38,929 nucleotides of DNA from Planctomycetota bacterium (lineage in GTDB: Bacteria > Planctomycetota > Phycisphaerae > UBA1845 > PWPN01): positions 1 to 38,929 of the forward strand of contig JAKPHF010000040.1 of assembly GCA_029550525.1 (NCBI GenBank). The letters run 5' to 3'. A program made the position numbers and the translations under genes. The notes beneath the pieces are model-generated. The model saw only the letters and a program-made list of their open reading frames with translations. It did not search any database and had not been told where the DNA came from. Positions 28,792 to 36,948 of this stretch are shown in pieces. Numbering within the stretch: the stretch's first letter is position 1; each line of letters starts with the position of its first letter.

Positions 28792-30906
28792 CTCAACGTT
28801 CACCCCTCGGATCAGCCGATACGACCGCTGGTACGTCCCGGCCCGAGGCACAGTGACGATCTCGATATCTCCCTGTTGGGACAGCGTGTCGATGAGGCCC
28901 GTGAAGCTCTTCGCATCCAACTTCATCCGCTTCAGCAGTACGCTGTGCGGCAGCTCATACCCCGGCTCATCGCGCAACTTCTGCATGAGCTTGAGACAAT
29001 CGGCATGAAACGGGTTATCCGCTACGTGGCTGGACGCCATGAAGAGCATCCGCCGGGTTTGGTGGATGACGAATCGACGGGCCCATTCGGCGGCGGCTTT
29101 GCTGATCTCCCGGTTCTTGTGGTTCTCGCTCACCGCGTAGAGCAGCGCGAGCTTGCGGGTCTGTTCACTGACTCGGCCCCAAACCGTCGTGCCGACCGGA
29201 TCGCCGGCGCGTTCGGCTTCTGCATACTCGGTTTCAGCCTCCAGTCGCGTCTCGATCAGAATGCTTCGGGCCTCATCCGTGTGAGGCACGATCTTCGGGA
29301 CCGGATGCCATTGTTCGAGGTTGCCGTTGCCCGGCCGGAAGTCGGCCCACCATTTCGCGGTCTCCAGAACGCGCGGCGGCAGCGGTTCGATCTTGGGCTC
29401 CTGCCCCGGCGAACGCTTGCCGCATTCGAGAATGATCATGCGCGCGAAGAAGCCGTTGGTGAGCATCCGCTCGGACAGCGCCTGGTAGTAGTGGTTCGGG
29501 ATTGCGGTGCCGAGGACGACCAAGTTGGGCTGGTCGATCACGCCCGGCGATTCCTTGCCCGCCTTGCGGCGCATGGGGAAGACCGAGTTCGCCGACGAGT
29601 ACATCGTCAGCAACGTGCCCATGATGTTTTCGTGGCGGGCGTCCTTGGCTTTGTTGATCGACTGGAGCATGCCGTCGATCTCGTCGGTCTGGAACAGCAT
29701 GCAGGGGTTCGAGAACAATGCGTCCTGCACACCCTCACCCGAGGCGAACCGTCCGCCGAGACACTCCGAGAGTCCGACCGCGTGCAGGATCTCCGTGTTG
29801 ATTTTGCGCGGGCTGTCCTTGCCGGCGGATGAATGGGCCAGACCCAGCAGGTACAGGTTCGTGCGATTGTCGCCGGGATCACGTACCTTGCGCCCGGCGA
29901 GCACGGCCTGCAACGCCAGCGCGCCGCAGAACGCCATCACCGTGTTCGGGTACGGCGCGATCGCCAAGCAGTGATCCATGACCTCGGACACGAAGCCCGG
30001 AACGCGAAGCAGGTCATCGGGCAGTGGGCCGGGATCGGCAGCTTGAGCGGACGTTTCGTTCGCAGATCGGTCATCATGCGGAGTGGCGAAGATCTGCTGA
30101 TAATGATCCTCCGCAAGCGCAACGGACACCGCGTCCGGCTCGTACCGCGCGACGCTCGCTGCGATGCGTTCGACCTCGGCATCGGGCAGCGGCGGTCGGC
30201 ATCGCGTCTGGTTGGTGACCTGGATTGCTGCGAGGATCTCGTCACGGCTCATGCCCTGACGGCGCATGCCGCCGGCCAGGCGTGCGAGCGTGGTGTTGCG
30301 CTGCCCGTCAGGAATGGGGTTGCCGTCGGCTGCATTCCCTGACGCCGACAACTGCGGTGTCGCAGGTGCATCCTTGCTGATCAGTTTCTCCAGCCACGAC
30401 GGGCACTCAACCGGAGACACCTCGTCGATCGCTCGCGATTCCCGCCAGGCGTAGGTATTCCCGTTAGGATGCACACTGGGCGGCAGAACGACGTAACCGC
30501 CGTCGCCTTTCACATCGACGCCGTTGGCGAGTTCCCCCTGACTGCACGGCACGTGATTGCCGGGATGACGGATGAACAGATGTCTACCGCCTCCGGCGGT
30601 GAGACCCTCCGTCGTGTCGGGCAGCTTCTCGTGTCGGCTCTCCAAATCATTGAGACCGGCTTCACCGCCATTGCGCGGATCGATGTCCAACACAAACGTA
30701 CCGCTGGCGGTGCCCGTCGGCATGCCGATGTTGGCGCGCGGATTGGTGCGCCACCACTTGCGAATCGTTGCTTCATCAGTCGTTGCGTCGTGGAACCCGT
30801 TGTCGGTGAGCGGCGTCTTGCGTCCTGGCGCGCAGGGGAACACCGGCAGCCCCATGCGGGCATAAGCCAGCGCAGCGTCGAGCAGTGGGTTCACCACTTC
30901 ACCCAT
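28762..30906 (-). CDS. Primase-polymerase with DUF3987 helicase-like domain
   Basis: A 714-residue replication protein. Residues 1-175 are an archaeo-eukaryotic-type prim-pol domain (LPVFPCAPGRKTPLT, FVLDIDPRNGG with the metal Asp pair, GGGRHLFIRHPG, GVDVKGDGGYVVLPPS). Residues about 205-260 are a PriCT-like linker helix unit (GQRNTTLARLAGGMRRQG). From about 300 the DUF3987 ATPase follows, with a P-loop-like LAHSSAGKDS and FQTDEIDGML as Walker B. The C-terminus has a winged-helix-like part. Likely replication initiator of the phage, with the repeat array at its 3' end. Confidence 0.87.
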   Translation of the reverse strand: MGEVVNPLLDAALAYARMGLPVFPCAPGRKTPLTDNGFHDATTDEATIRKWWRTNPRANIGMPTGTASGTFVLDIDPRNGGEAGLNDLESRHEKLPDTTEGLTAGGGRHLFIRHPGNHVPCSQGELANGVDVKGDGGYVVLPPSVHPNGNTYAWRESRAIDEVSPVECPSWLEKLISKDAPATPQLSASGNAADGNPIPDGQRNTTLARLAGGMRRQGMSRDEILAAIQVTNQTRCRPPLPDAEVERIAASVARYEPDAVSVALAEDHYQQIFATPHDDRSANETSAQAADPGPLPDDLLRVPGFVSEVMDHCLAIAPYPNTVMAFCGALALQAVLAGRKVRDPGDNRTNLYLLGLAHSSAGKDSPRKINTEILHAVGLSECLGGRFASGEGVQDALFSNPCMLFQTDEIDGMLQSINKAKDARHENIMGTLLTMYSSANSVFPMRRKAGKESPGVIDQPNLVVLGTAIPNHYYQALSERMLTNGFFARMIILECGKRSPGQEPKIEPLPPRVLETAKWWADFRPGNGNLEQWHPVPKIVPHTDEARSILIETRLEAETEYAEAERAGDPVGTTVWGRVSEQTRKLALLYAVSENHKNREISKAAAEWARRFVIHQTRRMLFMASSHVADNPFHADCLKLMQKLRDEPGYELPHSVLLKRMKLDAKSFTGLIDTLSQQGDIEIVTVPRAGTYQRSYRLIRGVNVEGETSDGGET

Positions 30907-30933
30907 GCGAGACCCTCAATGGTGACACACTTC

Positions 30934-33477
30934 TCAGAATGGCACGTCCTCCGCATCCACGCCGCACGGCAGCGGCGCGTCGTCGTCGAACTGGTCCGGA
31001 TCCTCCGGCCGCGGCGGGATCGGTCCGAGCGCGTGGCGGATGATGCGGTCGTACTTCTCGCCCGCCACCTGCCGGACGGTGACGGCCAGTGTTTTGGCCA
31101 GTGCGCCCATTTCGGCCAGTTCGACCGCTTCCTCGGCCGTGCCCGGCACCGGTTCACGGCTACGCGCACGCCACCAGGACTCGGCCTTGGCGCGGGCGTA
31201 GCCAGAGTGCTCGACGCACACCCACTCCGAGACGTACTGATTGAACCCGATGCGGTACTCGACCCGCATCGTGCGCGGGTGATCCTCGGGCGCATCACGT
31301 TTGACGTGCACGCTGTAGAAGGTGTCGGTGACTTCGTGCTCGGTGTCCGTCGTTTCGCCGGACAGGATGCCCGCCGTGGAGGCTTCCTGATCGTGTCGTT
31401 GCCGATCTGGCGGCGGGAACTCGTGGCCGCACTCGGGACAGGTCGCGTATGCGGCGTGGATCACGGCCTGGCACTGCGGGCATTCCTTGGCTGGTGCGTC
31501 ACCATCGCCTTGGCCCGGTTCTTTGATTTGCAGATCATCGACCGGACCGTGACGCAGAATGTTGCCGCCAAAGTCGAGCACGAGACAGTCGTCCTTGCCG
31601 GGATGAAGTCGGAATCCGCGACCGACCATCTGGTAGTAGAGCCCAGGCGAGTTCGTCGGGCGCAGCAGCGCGATGCAGTCGATGTTCGGCGCGTCGAAGC
31701 CCGTCGTGAGCACGTTGACGTTGACCAGGTACTTCAATTCGCCTTTGCGAAATCGCTTCAGCGTTTCGGTGCGGTCGAAGGGCAAGGTCTCGGCATGAAC
31801 GAACCCGCACTCATGTCCCAGGCTGTCAAGCACACGCTGCACGTGGAGCGCGTGCTGCACGCCGGCCGCGAAGATGAGGACCGACCGGCGATCCTGCGCG
31901 TGCGCGATGATCTCCCGGCACGCCGAGCGGACGAGGGAATCATCGTCCATGAGTTGTTCAACTTCGCCGGCGATGAATTCACCACCGCGCAGGTGCAAGC
32001 CGGACGTGTCCGCCTTGCGCTTGCCGGCCTTGCTTTTCAATGGACAGAGATAGCCCTGAACGATCAGCTCGCGCACGCCGACCTCGTAGCAGACGTGATT
32101 GAGCAGATTATCCGCGCCGCAGATCGTGCCGGTGGTCATGCGATACGGCGTGGCAGTCAATCCGACCAGGCGCACGTTCGGGTTGACTACCTTCGCGTCG
32201 GCCAGGAAGGTGCGGTACATACCCTCGCCGTCGGGCGGGATCAGGTGGCAGTTGTGTGCGAGAATGCCATTAGCGAAGTAAGAAGGGTGTCCGGAGACGT
32301 GCAAGTTGAACACAACTCGATCGCGCGCTCGTTCGTGACGCGAAACACGGACCAGCCGCTTTGTGCCAGGTAGGTGGTCTTGCGAGAATCTTGAAGACGA
32401 CGATCCGGCGAATGGTGGCTCCGACCGTCCAGTTCGATGGCGATCATCAAGTCCGGTTGTGCAACGTCGATCTTGAGATGCTTCGGCAGGCAGCGCGAGA
32501 GGTAATCCGGGACCGGAACTGCGAATTCCGCCACCCAACCGTCGCCTATCCGTTTCAGCAACTTCTCTTGTGGTTCGGTCAACTGCCCGTTGCCTCCTCG
32601 CACTCTTGGCGCATGACCCTTGGCCTTCATAGTGGTACTGACCTTCTCCCGTACCTTCCGCGATCTCATGCAGTTGCTGTGGATCTTGGCACAGGAGATC
32701 GAGCAGAACCGCTGCTTCAGCCAGAGACGCTCCTTCTGGATTGTCAGGCTCCCGTCCGGTTGCCGTTTGGTCCACGGACGGAACTCCTGCCCGCAGCATT
32801 CGCATGCTTTCAACGCCGAACGCCAGCGAACCGACCTCCAGGGAGCCTGCGGCTCTCCATCCCGACTCGGTGAAGATCGGGTGACTGGCCGTACATGTGA
32901 TAACTGTTCCATCGGAGTACTCCAGCGTCACAAGGTCGCTCGCCGATCTGGCCGAGGTTGCAAGGACACGCCCGATTCCTGTCGCGGTTTGGACGAACAT
33001 CCCCGGCTGGACCAGTTCAATTGGCAGCTCACCAGAGGGTGTTGATACGCGCGTTCCGGCGACAAAACACTCGTCGATCATGATCAGATCGAAGCGATCC
33101 AACTCCGCGGCGCGTCGATAGACGGACTGAATACCGGCCACGATGATCGCATGATCGGTATCCCGGCTCTTCAGGCCCGCCGAGTAGACACCGATCTGGT
33201 TCCATAGGTCCGGCGCCATCGTGTGCAGCTTGTCGACCGCCTGCTCGAGCAGTTCCTTCACGTGCGCGAGGATGAGCACGCGCCCGTTCCATTGCTGAAC
33301 GGCGTCACGGCAGATCGTCGCCATCACCGGCGTCTTGCCGCCGGCCGTCGGGATAACCACACAGGGGTTGTCATCGCGCAAGCGCAGGTGGTCATACACG
33401 GCGTTGATCGATTCAGTCTGATACGGCCGCAGCGTGAATGTGGTTGGCGCTGGTGCCGACAGAACTCCCTGCGTCAT
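30934..33477 (-). CDS. SF2 DExH-box helicase interrupted in frame by an intein
   Basis: An 847-residue precursor. Extein motifs: Q-motif-like LRPYQ, motif I VIPTAGGKT (41-49), motif II split as IDE(134-136)/C410-H411, motif III TATPYRMT, and motif VI QMVGRGFRLH. After splicing the helicase is 574 residues, with a DECH box. A zinc ribbon (CPQCQAVIHAAYATCPECG) and a C-terminal accessory region follow. The intein covers residues 137-409. Inteins commonly sit in such catalytic motifs, and the helicase would be inactive until splicing. It probably acts in phage replication or recombination. The start overlaps the phosphoesterase stop (ATGA). Confidence 0.9.
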   Translation of the reverse strand: MTQGVLSAPAPTTFTLRPYQTESINAVYDHLRLRDDNPCVVIPTAGGKTPVMATICRDAVQQWNGRVLILAHVKELLEQAVDKLHTMAPDLWNQIGVYSAGLKSRDTDHAIIVAGIQSVYRRAAELDRFDLIMIDECFVAGTRVSTPSGELPIELVQPGMFVQTATGIGRVLATSARSASDLVTLEYSDGTVITCTASHPIFTESGWRAAGSLEVGSLAFGVESMRMLRAGVPSVDQTATGREPDNPEGASLAEAAVLLDLLCQDPQQLHEIAEGTGEGQYHYEGQGSCAKSARRQRAVDRTTREVAETDRRRLGGGIRSSGPGLPLALPAEASQDRRCTTGLDDRHRTGRSEPPFAGSSSSRFSQDHLPGTKRLVRVSRHERARDRVVFNLHVSGHPSYFANGILAHNCHLIPPDGEGMYRTFLADAKVVNPNVRLVGLTATPYRMTTGTICGADNLLNHVCYEVGVRELIVQGYLCPLKSKAGKRKADTSGLHLRGGEFIAGEVEQLMDDDSLVRSACREIIAHAQDRRSVLIFAAGVQHALHVQRVLDSLGHECGFVHAETLPFDRTETLKRFRKGELKYLVNVNVLTTGFDAPNIDCIALLRPTNSPGLYYQMVGRGFRLHPGKDDCLVLDFGGNILRHGPVDDLQIKEPGQGDGDAPAKECPQCQAVIHAAYATCPECGHEFPPPDRQRHDQEASTAGILSGETTDTEHEVTDTFYSVHVKRDAPEDHPRTMRVEYRIGFNQYVSEWVCVEHSGYARAKAESWWRARSREPVPGTAEEAVELAEMGALAKTLAVTVRQVAGEKYDRIIRHALGPIPPRPEDPDQFDDDAPLPCGVDAEDVPF
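32241..32912 (-). CDS. Vsr/EDxHD-type homing endonuclease nested out of frame in the intein
   Basis: A 223-residue protein in a different frame from the helicase/intein. Residues 37-74 form a zinc-binding unit (CECCGQEF ... RFCSISC). Residues about 125-195 are the nuclease: AEFAVPV, PDLMIAIELDG, SHHSPDRR and LAQSGWSVFRVTNE, matching the PD-(D/E)xK fold of Vsr-like homing endonucleases (D154, E160, H166/H167, D170). A GGAG site lies 7 nt before its ATG, so it can be translated on its own. It ends 10 nt past the intein end. It most likely cuts intein-less helicase alleles and spreads the intein. Confidence 0.82.
   Translation of the reverse strand: MEQLSHVRPVTRSSPSRDGEPQAPWRSVRWRSALKACECCGQEFRPWTKRQPDGSLTIQKERLWLKQRFCSISCAKIHSNCMRSRKVREKVSTTMKAKGHAPRVRGGNGQLTEPQEKLLKRIGDGWVAEFAVPVPDYLSRCLPKHLKIDVAQPDLMIAIELDGRSHHSPDRRLQDSRKTTYLAQSGWSVFRVTNERAIELCSTCTSPDTLLTSLMAFSHTTAT
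32251..33069 (-). other. Intein in the helicase DExH box
   Basis: 273 residues, from Cys1 to the final Asn. Block A is CFVAGTRVSTPSG; block B is TCTASHPIF with the TxxH motif; block F/G is FNLHVSGHPSYFANGILAHN, with penultimate His and last Asn; the +1 residue is Cys. All splicing residues are present. Between block B and block F the in-frame sequence has no endonuclease motif and looks like a by-product of the other reading frame that encodes an endonuclease. Confidence 0.93.
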
Positions 33478-34244
33478 GCCGCCACCTCCACGCCGTCGGG
33501 CAGGATGCAGCGGTTGTCCATGATCGGGATGGTGTAAAGCGTGTCACTGCGACGCCCGAGGTAGCCGAGAATGAAAGCGTTGACCCACTCGACTGGCCGG
33601 CCCGTGCCGTAGAGCGGAATCGGTTTGCACAGGCAACCGGCACTGCGGGCCTGGACGACCTTGCCCGGCGACCAGATGTTCTGAATGATGCAGGCGTCGG
33701 CGCGGTGCGTGTGACCGTGGATGACGCTCTTGCCCTGGCTGATCTGAAGGTGGTTCTTCGTGGCGTGACGAGCATAGGACCAACCGTGCACCGCGATGAT
33801 CCGTGAGTTGACCGCGTAATGAGGATACCGTCCGTCTGCCGACCCGTAGGGAACATACGTGCACTTCGAGCGCCCCTTGGTCAAGCGGATGCGCGGCGCG
33901 AGCATGGAGTAAGCGCCACGTCCCTCCGCAGCGACCGCCGCCCATCGGTCGAGCCGATATTCGTGATTACCCTCGACGATGGCCAACCGATCGCAGACTG
34001 TCTGGAGACGATCCAGCAGCGCGTTGGCCTCGCGCAGGTCATCGACGTAATCCGTCTCCGGCACGCCGTGCGTCGGCGGATGCGTGGAGAACTGTCCGCA
34101 GTCCAGCAGATCGCCCAGGCAGACGATCAGGTCGGGCCGCAAACGCTCGGCCGCGCGACAGAACACCTCGACGGCCCGCGGGTTGTGGTGCGGGATGTGC
34201 ACGTCGCCGAAGGCCAGCATGGTCTTGCTGTGCGCCTTGGCCAT
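33474..34244 (-). CDS. Calcineurin-like metallophosphoesterase
   Basis: A 256-residue phosphoesterase with all motifs: GDVHIPHH, LGDLLDCGQF, EGNHEYRLDR, AVHGWSY and HGHTHRAD, which hold two metals. Members in phage replication modules act on DNA ends or cyclic nucleotides, but the substrate cannot be inferred. The ATG at 34244 shares its A with the upstream stop (TGATG). It sits between the nucleotide-metabolism gene and the helicase. Confidence 0.87.
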   Translation of the reverse strand: MAKAHSKTMLAFGDVHIPHHNPRAVEVFCRAAERLRPDLIVCLGDLLDCGQFSTHPPTHGVPETDYVDDLREANALLDRLQTVCDRLAIVEGNHEYRLDRWAAVAAEGRGAYSMLAPRIRLTKGRSKCTYVPYGSADGRYPHYAVNSRIIAVHGWSYARHATKNHLQISQGKSVIHGHTHRADACIIQNIWSPGKVVQARSAGCLCKPIPLYGTGRPVEWVNAFILGYLGRRSDTLYTIPIMDNRCILPDGVEVAA

Positions 34245-34873
34245 CACTCATCCCCCGCGACCATCGCGGCCGTACGCGCGTAGCCGGCGATGTCGATCAG
34301 GTTGTCCCGCTTGTGACGATGACTCTGGCGGGCCAGCTTGATCGCGATCATGCACAGGGGAATGTCCGTAGCCGTGACCTGCTGATCCGGCACCAACTTC
34401 GAGCGCAGGATGCCGGTCCACATCAGCGCGGCCCGCTCGAAGTCATCCGCTGGATGGCCGTAATCGTCGCGGCGAGCGCCTTCGGTGATCTTCCGCGCGG
34501 TGTCCAGAACGGACGCCGCGCCGCGTTCGGCCGAGTAGGACGTACTCGGCACGTGCGGCATCGGTGTGCCGGACCAGGCGTCGAAGAACTGCAGACCTAG
34601 TTCCTTGGCGAGGACGGTTTCCAACGTCGCGCCGGCAGACCGTTCCCAGCCGGGCAGTAGCGCGATCGCATCACACCGCGCCAGCATGGTCATGTCCGCG
34701 CGAAGATAGGCTTCACGCGGCAGGTCCGTGCGTCCGCCGAAGTTCTCCGCCGGGTTGGCGACTTCCCATCCAGCCTTGCGGAACTGCTCGGCCGCCGCGT
34801 GAAACGCCGGGAAGTTATGATTCTCGTGACCGGTCATCGGACCGGAGATGTAAATGCGTCCGGGCTTGGTCAT
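34244..34873 (-). CDS. DUF4406 - DUF6378 fusion (nucleoside deoxyribosyltransferase-like)
   Basis: A 209-residue protein. Residues 1-95 are DUF4406: IYISGPMTGHENHNFPAF and the later AIALLPGWERSAGATLETVLAKELG, as in nucleoside 2-deoxyribosyltransferases. Residues about 115-209 are DUF6378 (ITEGARRDDYGHPADDFERAALMWTGIL ... NLIDIAGYA), found in phage proteins near nucleotide-handling genes. The two domains are often separate or fused. Likely role: nucleotide salvage or base modification during replication. Confidence 0.8.
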   Translation of the reverse strand: MTKPGRIYISGPMTGHENHNFPAFHAAAEQFRKAGWEVANPAENFGGRTDLPREAYLRADMTMLARCDAIALLPGWERSAGATLETVLAKELGLQFFDAWSGTPMPHVPSTSYSAERGAASVLDTARKITEGARRDDYGHPADDFERAALMWTGILRSKLVPDQQVTATDIPLCMIAIKLARQSHRHKRDNLIDIAGYARTAAMVAGDE

Positions 34874-34876
34874 AGC

Positions 34877-35275
34877 TCAGTTGTTCTCCGGATTAATCGT
34901 GGCGCCGCACAACGGGCAACGGTGCAACGGAAGGTCGTCGAGCTGGATTTCGAGTCTCCCGCCTTTCACGCACTCGCGCCGTCGCGTCACGAGCAGGTCG
35001 ATCTGACTGTCGTCTTCGTAGACGCCCGCATGCTCGAGCGCGTCAAGGGCGGGTTTTTGCAGATTGTCCAGGTCGCGTCTGCGCCGATCAGGCGGAAACG
35101 CATCCATGCACAAGGCGATCCGTCCACCCGACGGCGGCTTCCGAGGGCCGTCCCCGGCCAGGAGGGCGCAGACGTCCTTGCGGTACGTCCGGCCCTCCCG
35201 GCTGATCAGCATCCGCCCCCGGAAGTGACGCCAGTAGTGATTGATGCTCGGCGGGTACGGCAGTGTGAACGTCAT
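34877..35275 (-). CDS. rusA: RusA-family Holliday junction resolvase
   Basis: A 132-residue RusA: LPYPPSINHYWRHFRGRMLIS at the start and PPDRRRRDLDNLQKPALDAL with catalytic Asp residues, then DDSQIDLLVTRR. A C-terminal CPLCG pair may bind zinc, a feature not found in the E. coli enzyme. It cuts four-way junctions in phage recombination and packaging. It is coupled to its neighbours by short overlaps. Confidence 0.9.
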   Translation of the reverse strand: MTFTLPYPPSINHYWRHFRGRMLISREGRTYRKDVCALLAGDGPRKPPSGGRIALCMDAFPPDRRRRDLDNLQKPALDALEHAGVYEDDSQIDLLVTRRRECVKGGRLEIQLDDLPLHRCPLCGATINPENN

Positions 35276-35571
35276 GCCGCCAGGTCCTCGATGTCATCCA
35301 CGATCGAATTCATCATCTGCTCACGGCGCCATTGCCAGATAGATTCCAGTTCCTTTAGCGCCGCCTTGCGGCTGGTGAATTCGACCCGTTCGGTCGTATC
35401 ACGAGTCCAGGCGCAGGGTTCGTTGAGCGAGCCGTAGCCACGCCAGTACTCGAGCTCGACATCACGGATCACCCAGAAAGCGCGCTCTTGTTTCTTGCCC
35501 CTGCCGAGATACGTCGTCTCTACGACTTTGACGACCCGCTCGTTGGGGTTCTTGCAGTTCGGGTAGGTCAT
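35272..35571 (-). CDS. Small phage protein, unknown
   Basis: A 99-residue protein with an N-terminal strand set (RVVKVVETTYLGRGKKQERAFWVIRDVELEYWRGYG) and a C-terminal helix (SRKAALKELESIWQWRREQMMNSIVDDIEDL). It overlaps RusA by 4 nt. No family recognised; it probably belongs to the recombination module. Confidence 0.6.
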   Translation of the reverse strand: MTYPNCKNPNERVVKVVETTYLGRGKKQERAFWVIRDVELEYWRGYGSLNEPCAWTRDTTERVEFTSRKAALKELESIWQWRREQMMNSIVDDIEDLAA

Positions 35572-35581
35572 GACTGCCTCC

Positions 35582-36040
35582 TCAGCGTTTCCACGGCGGC
35601 GTACTGTTGTCGCCGGCGGTCGCCGGCGTCCGCGGCGCGACAGCGTCCTTCTTGTCGTAGCTCTTGATGACGTTGCCCATCTCGTCGGTGTCCTTGCGCT
35701 TCTTCAGGCCGACCGTGATGACGAGTGGAAGGTTGTGCAGCTCGACGCTGTCCTTGGGCGCCAGCACACCGACCGCGCGGCAGATGGCCGAGAGTTCGGC
35801 CCGCGCGATCTTGACCGCCGTGGTGTTCGGGTTGTCGAGGTTCAACCGCGCCCAGACCATGCGATCCTTGTACTCGCCTTGGATGATCTGGAACGTGAAC
35901 TCGAGGTACTGGCCGGCGCCCGACTTGGTGGGCTTCATCTCGCTCTCGGTGATCACGGTCAGGTACTTGCCGGCCGGGATGGGCTCGAACGCGAAATTCG
36001 GGTCGACTTCGTTGGCGTTGAATCCGTTCAGCGTAGGCAC
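35582..36040 (-). CDS. DUF669 single-stranded-DNA-binding-like protein
   Basis: A 152-residue DUF669 protein: FEPIPAGKYLTVITESEMKPTKSGAGQYLEFTFQIIQGEYKDRMVWARLNL and SAICRAVGV. DUF669 proteins have an OB-like fold and lie beside Sak-type annealases, as here. The C-terminus NSTPPWKR is not the acidic tip of true SSB, so interaction with host SSB partners is not expected. Probably coats ssDNA for the Sak4-type ATPase 2 nt upstream. Confidence 0.78.
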   Translation of the reverse strand: MPTLNGFNANEVDPNFAFEPIPAGKYLTVITESEMKPTKSGAGQYLEFTFQIIQGEYKDRMVWARLNLDNPNTTAVKIARAELSAICRAVGVLAPKDSVELHNLPLVITVGLKKRKDTDEMGNVIKSYDKKDAVAPRTPATAGDNSTPPWKR

Positions 36041-36042
36041 GA

Positions 36043-36825
36043 TCAGGCTCCTTCCTCAGTGGGTTCAGCGATCTGACTCAGCGGGTTCTCGCCGCGCACA
36101 AACGCGGCGTAGAGGCGGTAGTCCAGGGGAAACTCGTCCGGCAGGCCGAGGCGGTTCTTGGCGACGTGCGCCGGGCGCTCGGTGGTGCGGATGATCCGCT
36201 CGCCGGTGCCGATGCCCTGTACGCGCTTACGGTCGAAGCCCTCGTTGGTGGTCTTGGTATGAATGCGGTAGGTGGTGAACAGCACTTCGTCGCACCATTC
36301 CTGGACCAGCGCCGAGGCCAGCTTCTGCAGCCGCGGACTGTAGCGGTCGTAGGTGTCCGTTTCGGGGTTGGCGAAGCGCTCGATCTGAGCGTGGGCGAGC
36401 AGGATGACGTTCATGCCGCGCTCGTTGCGCAGCGCGTCGAGGCCCTGAAGTACCTCGCGCCAGTTCGTGAGCGCGAACACGTAGCCCTTGCCGTAGCCGA
36501 TGTCCTCGATGCTCTCGACGCCGCGTTTCTGGCAGACCTCGGCCCAGATCAGCCGTTCGAGCCAATCCACCGAATCGATGACCACCGTGCGGTATTCGTG
36601 TGGCTCGGTGTACAGCTCGCCCAGGGCCGCGATCACGTCGGCGTACTTCCCAGCCAGGGGAAGACGCTGGCAGTCGATGTCGGTCAGGCCGTCCTCGGTC
36701 TGGATGAAGATCGGGGCCTCGGCCATCGAGCCGAACGTGCTCTTGCCAACGCCGTGCACTCCGTACAGAAGCGTGCGGCGTGGCGCCGCCACGCGCCCCC
36801 GTTGCACCTGTTCCAGCAGTTTCAT
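36043..36825 (-). CDS. Sak4-type RecA-like single-strand annealing ATPase
   Basis: A 260-residue P-loop ATPase: Walker A YGVHGVGKST, Walker B TVVIDSVDW, and NVILLAHAQIERF as the sensor strand. The rest matches phage Sak4 (core RecA-fold, short). With the RecE-like nuclease and DUF669 protein it makes a full phage recombination module. Followed by DUF669 with a 2-nt gap. Confidence 0.85.
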   Translation of the reverse strand: MKLLEQVQRGRVAAPRRTLLYGVHGVGKSTFGSMAEAPIFIQTEDGLTDIDCQRLPLAGKYADVIAALGELYTEPHEYRTVVIDSVDWLERLIWAEVCQKRGVESIEDIGYGKGYVFALTNWREVLQGLDALRNERGMNVILLAHAQIERFANPETDTYDRYSPRLQKLASALVQEWCDEVLFTTYRIHTKTTNEGFDRKRVQGIGTGERIIRTTERPAHVAKNRLGLPDEFPLDYRLYAAFVRGENPLSQIAEPTEEGA

Positions 36826-36870
36826 CAGATCGTTCTCCTTCGTCGTAAGATCACTTCGTTCTCTGTGCGT

Positions 36871-36946
36871 CCGGGTCCGGGGCCGCGCCCGGTCCCGCCT
36901 TGCCCTCCGTGGCCGGGACGCTTCGGCGGTCCGGCCCCGGGCCCGG
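36871..36946. repeat. Long GC-rich stem-loop between the nuclease and Sak4 genes
   Basis: CCGGGTCCGGGGCCG (36871-36885) pairs with CGGCCCCGGGCCCGG (36932-36946), 15 bp with one G-U pair; a smaller GTCCCG/CGGGAC stem lies inside the loop. It starts 2 bases from the nuclease stop codon. It may slow or stop transcription or stabilise the mRNA end. Confidence 0.6.
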
Positions 36947-36948
36947 GC

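Noticed and set aside
28042..32373. Very long plus-strand open frames opposite the primase and helicase genes (596 and 634 codons)
   Set aside because: They mirror the minus-strand genes, have no ribosome site or domain, and run through the intergenic repeat array.
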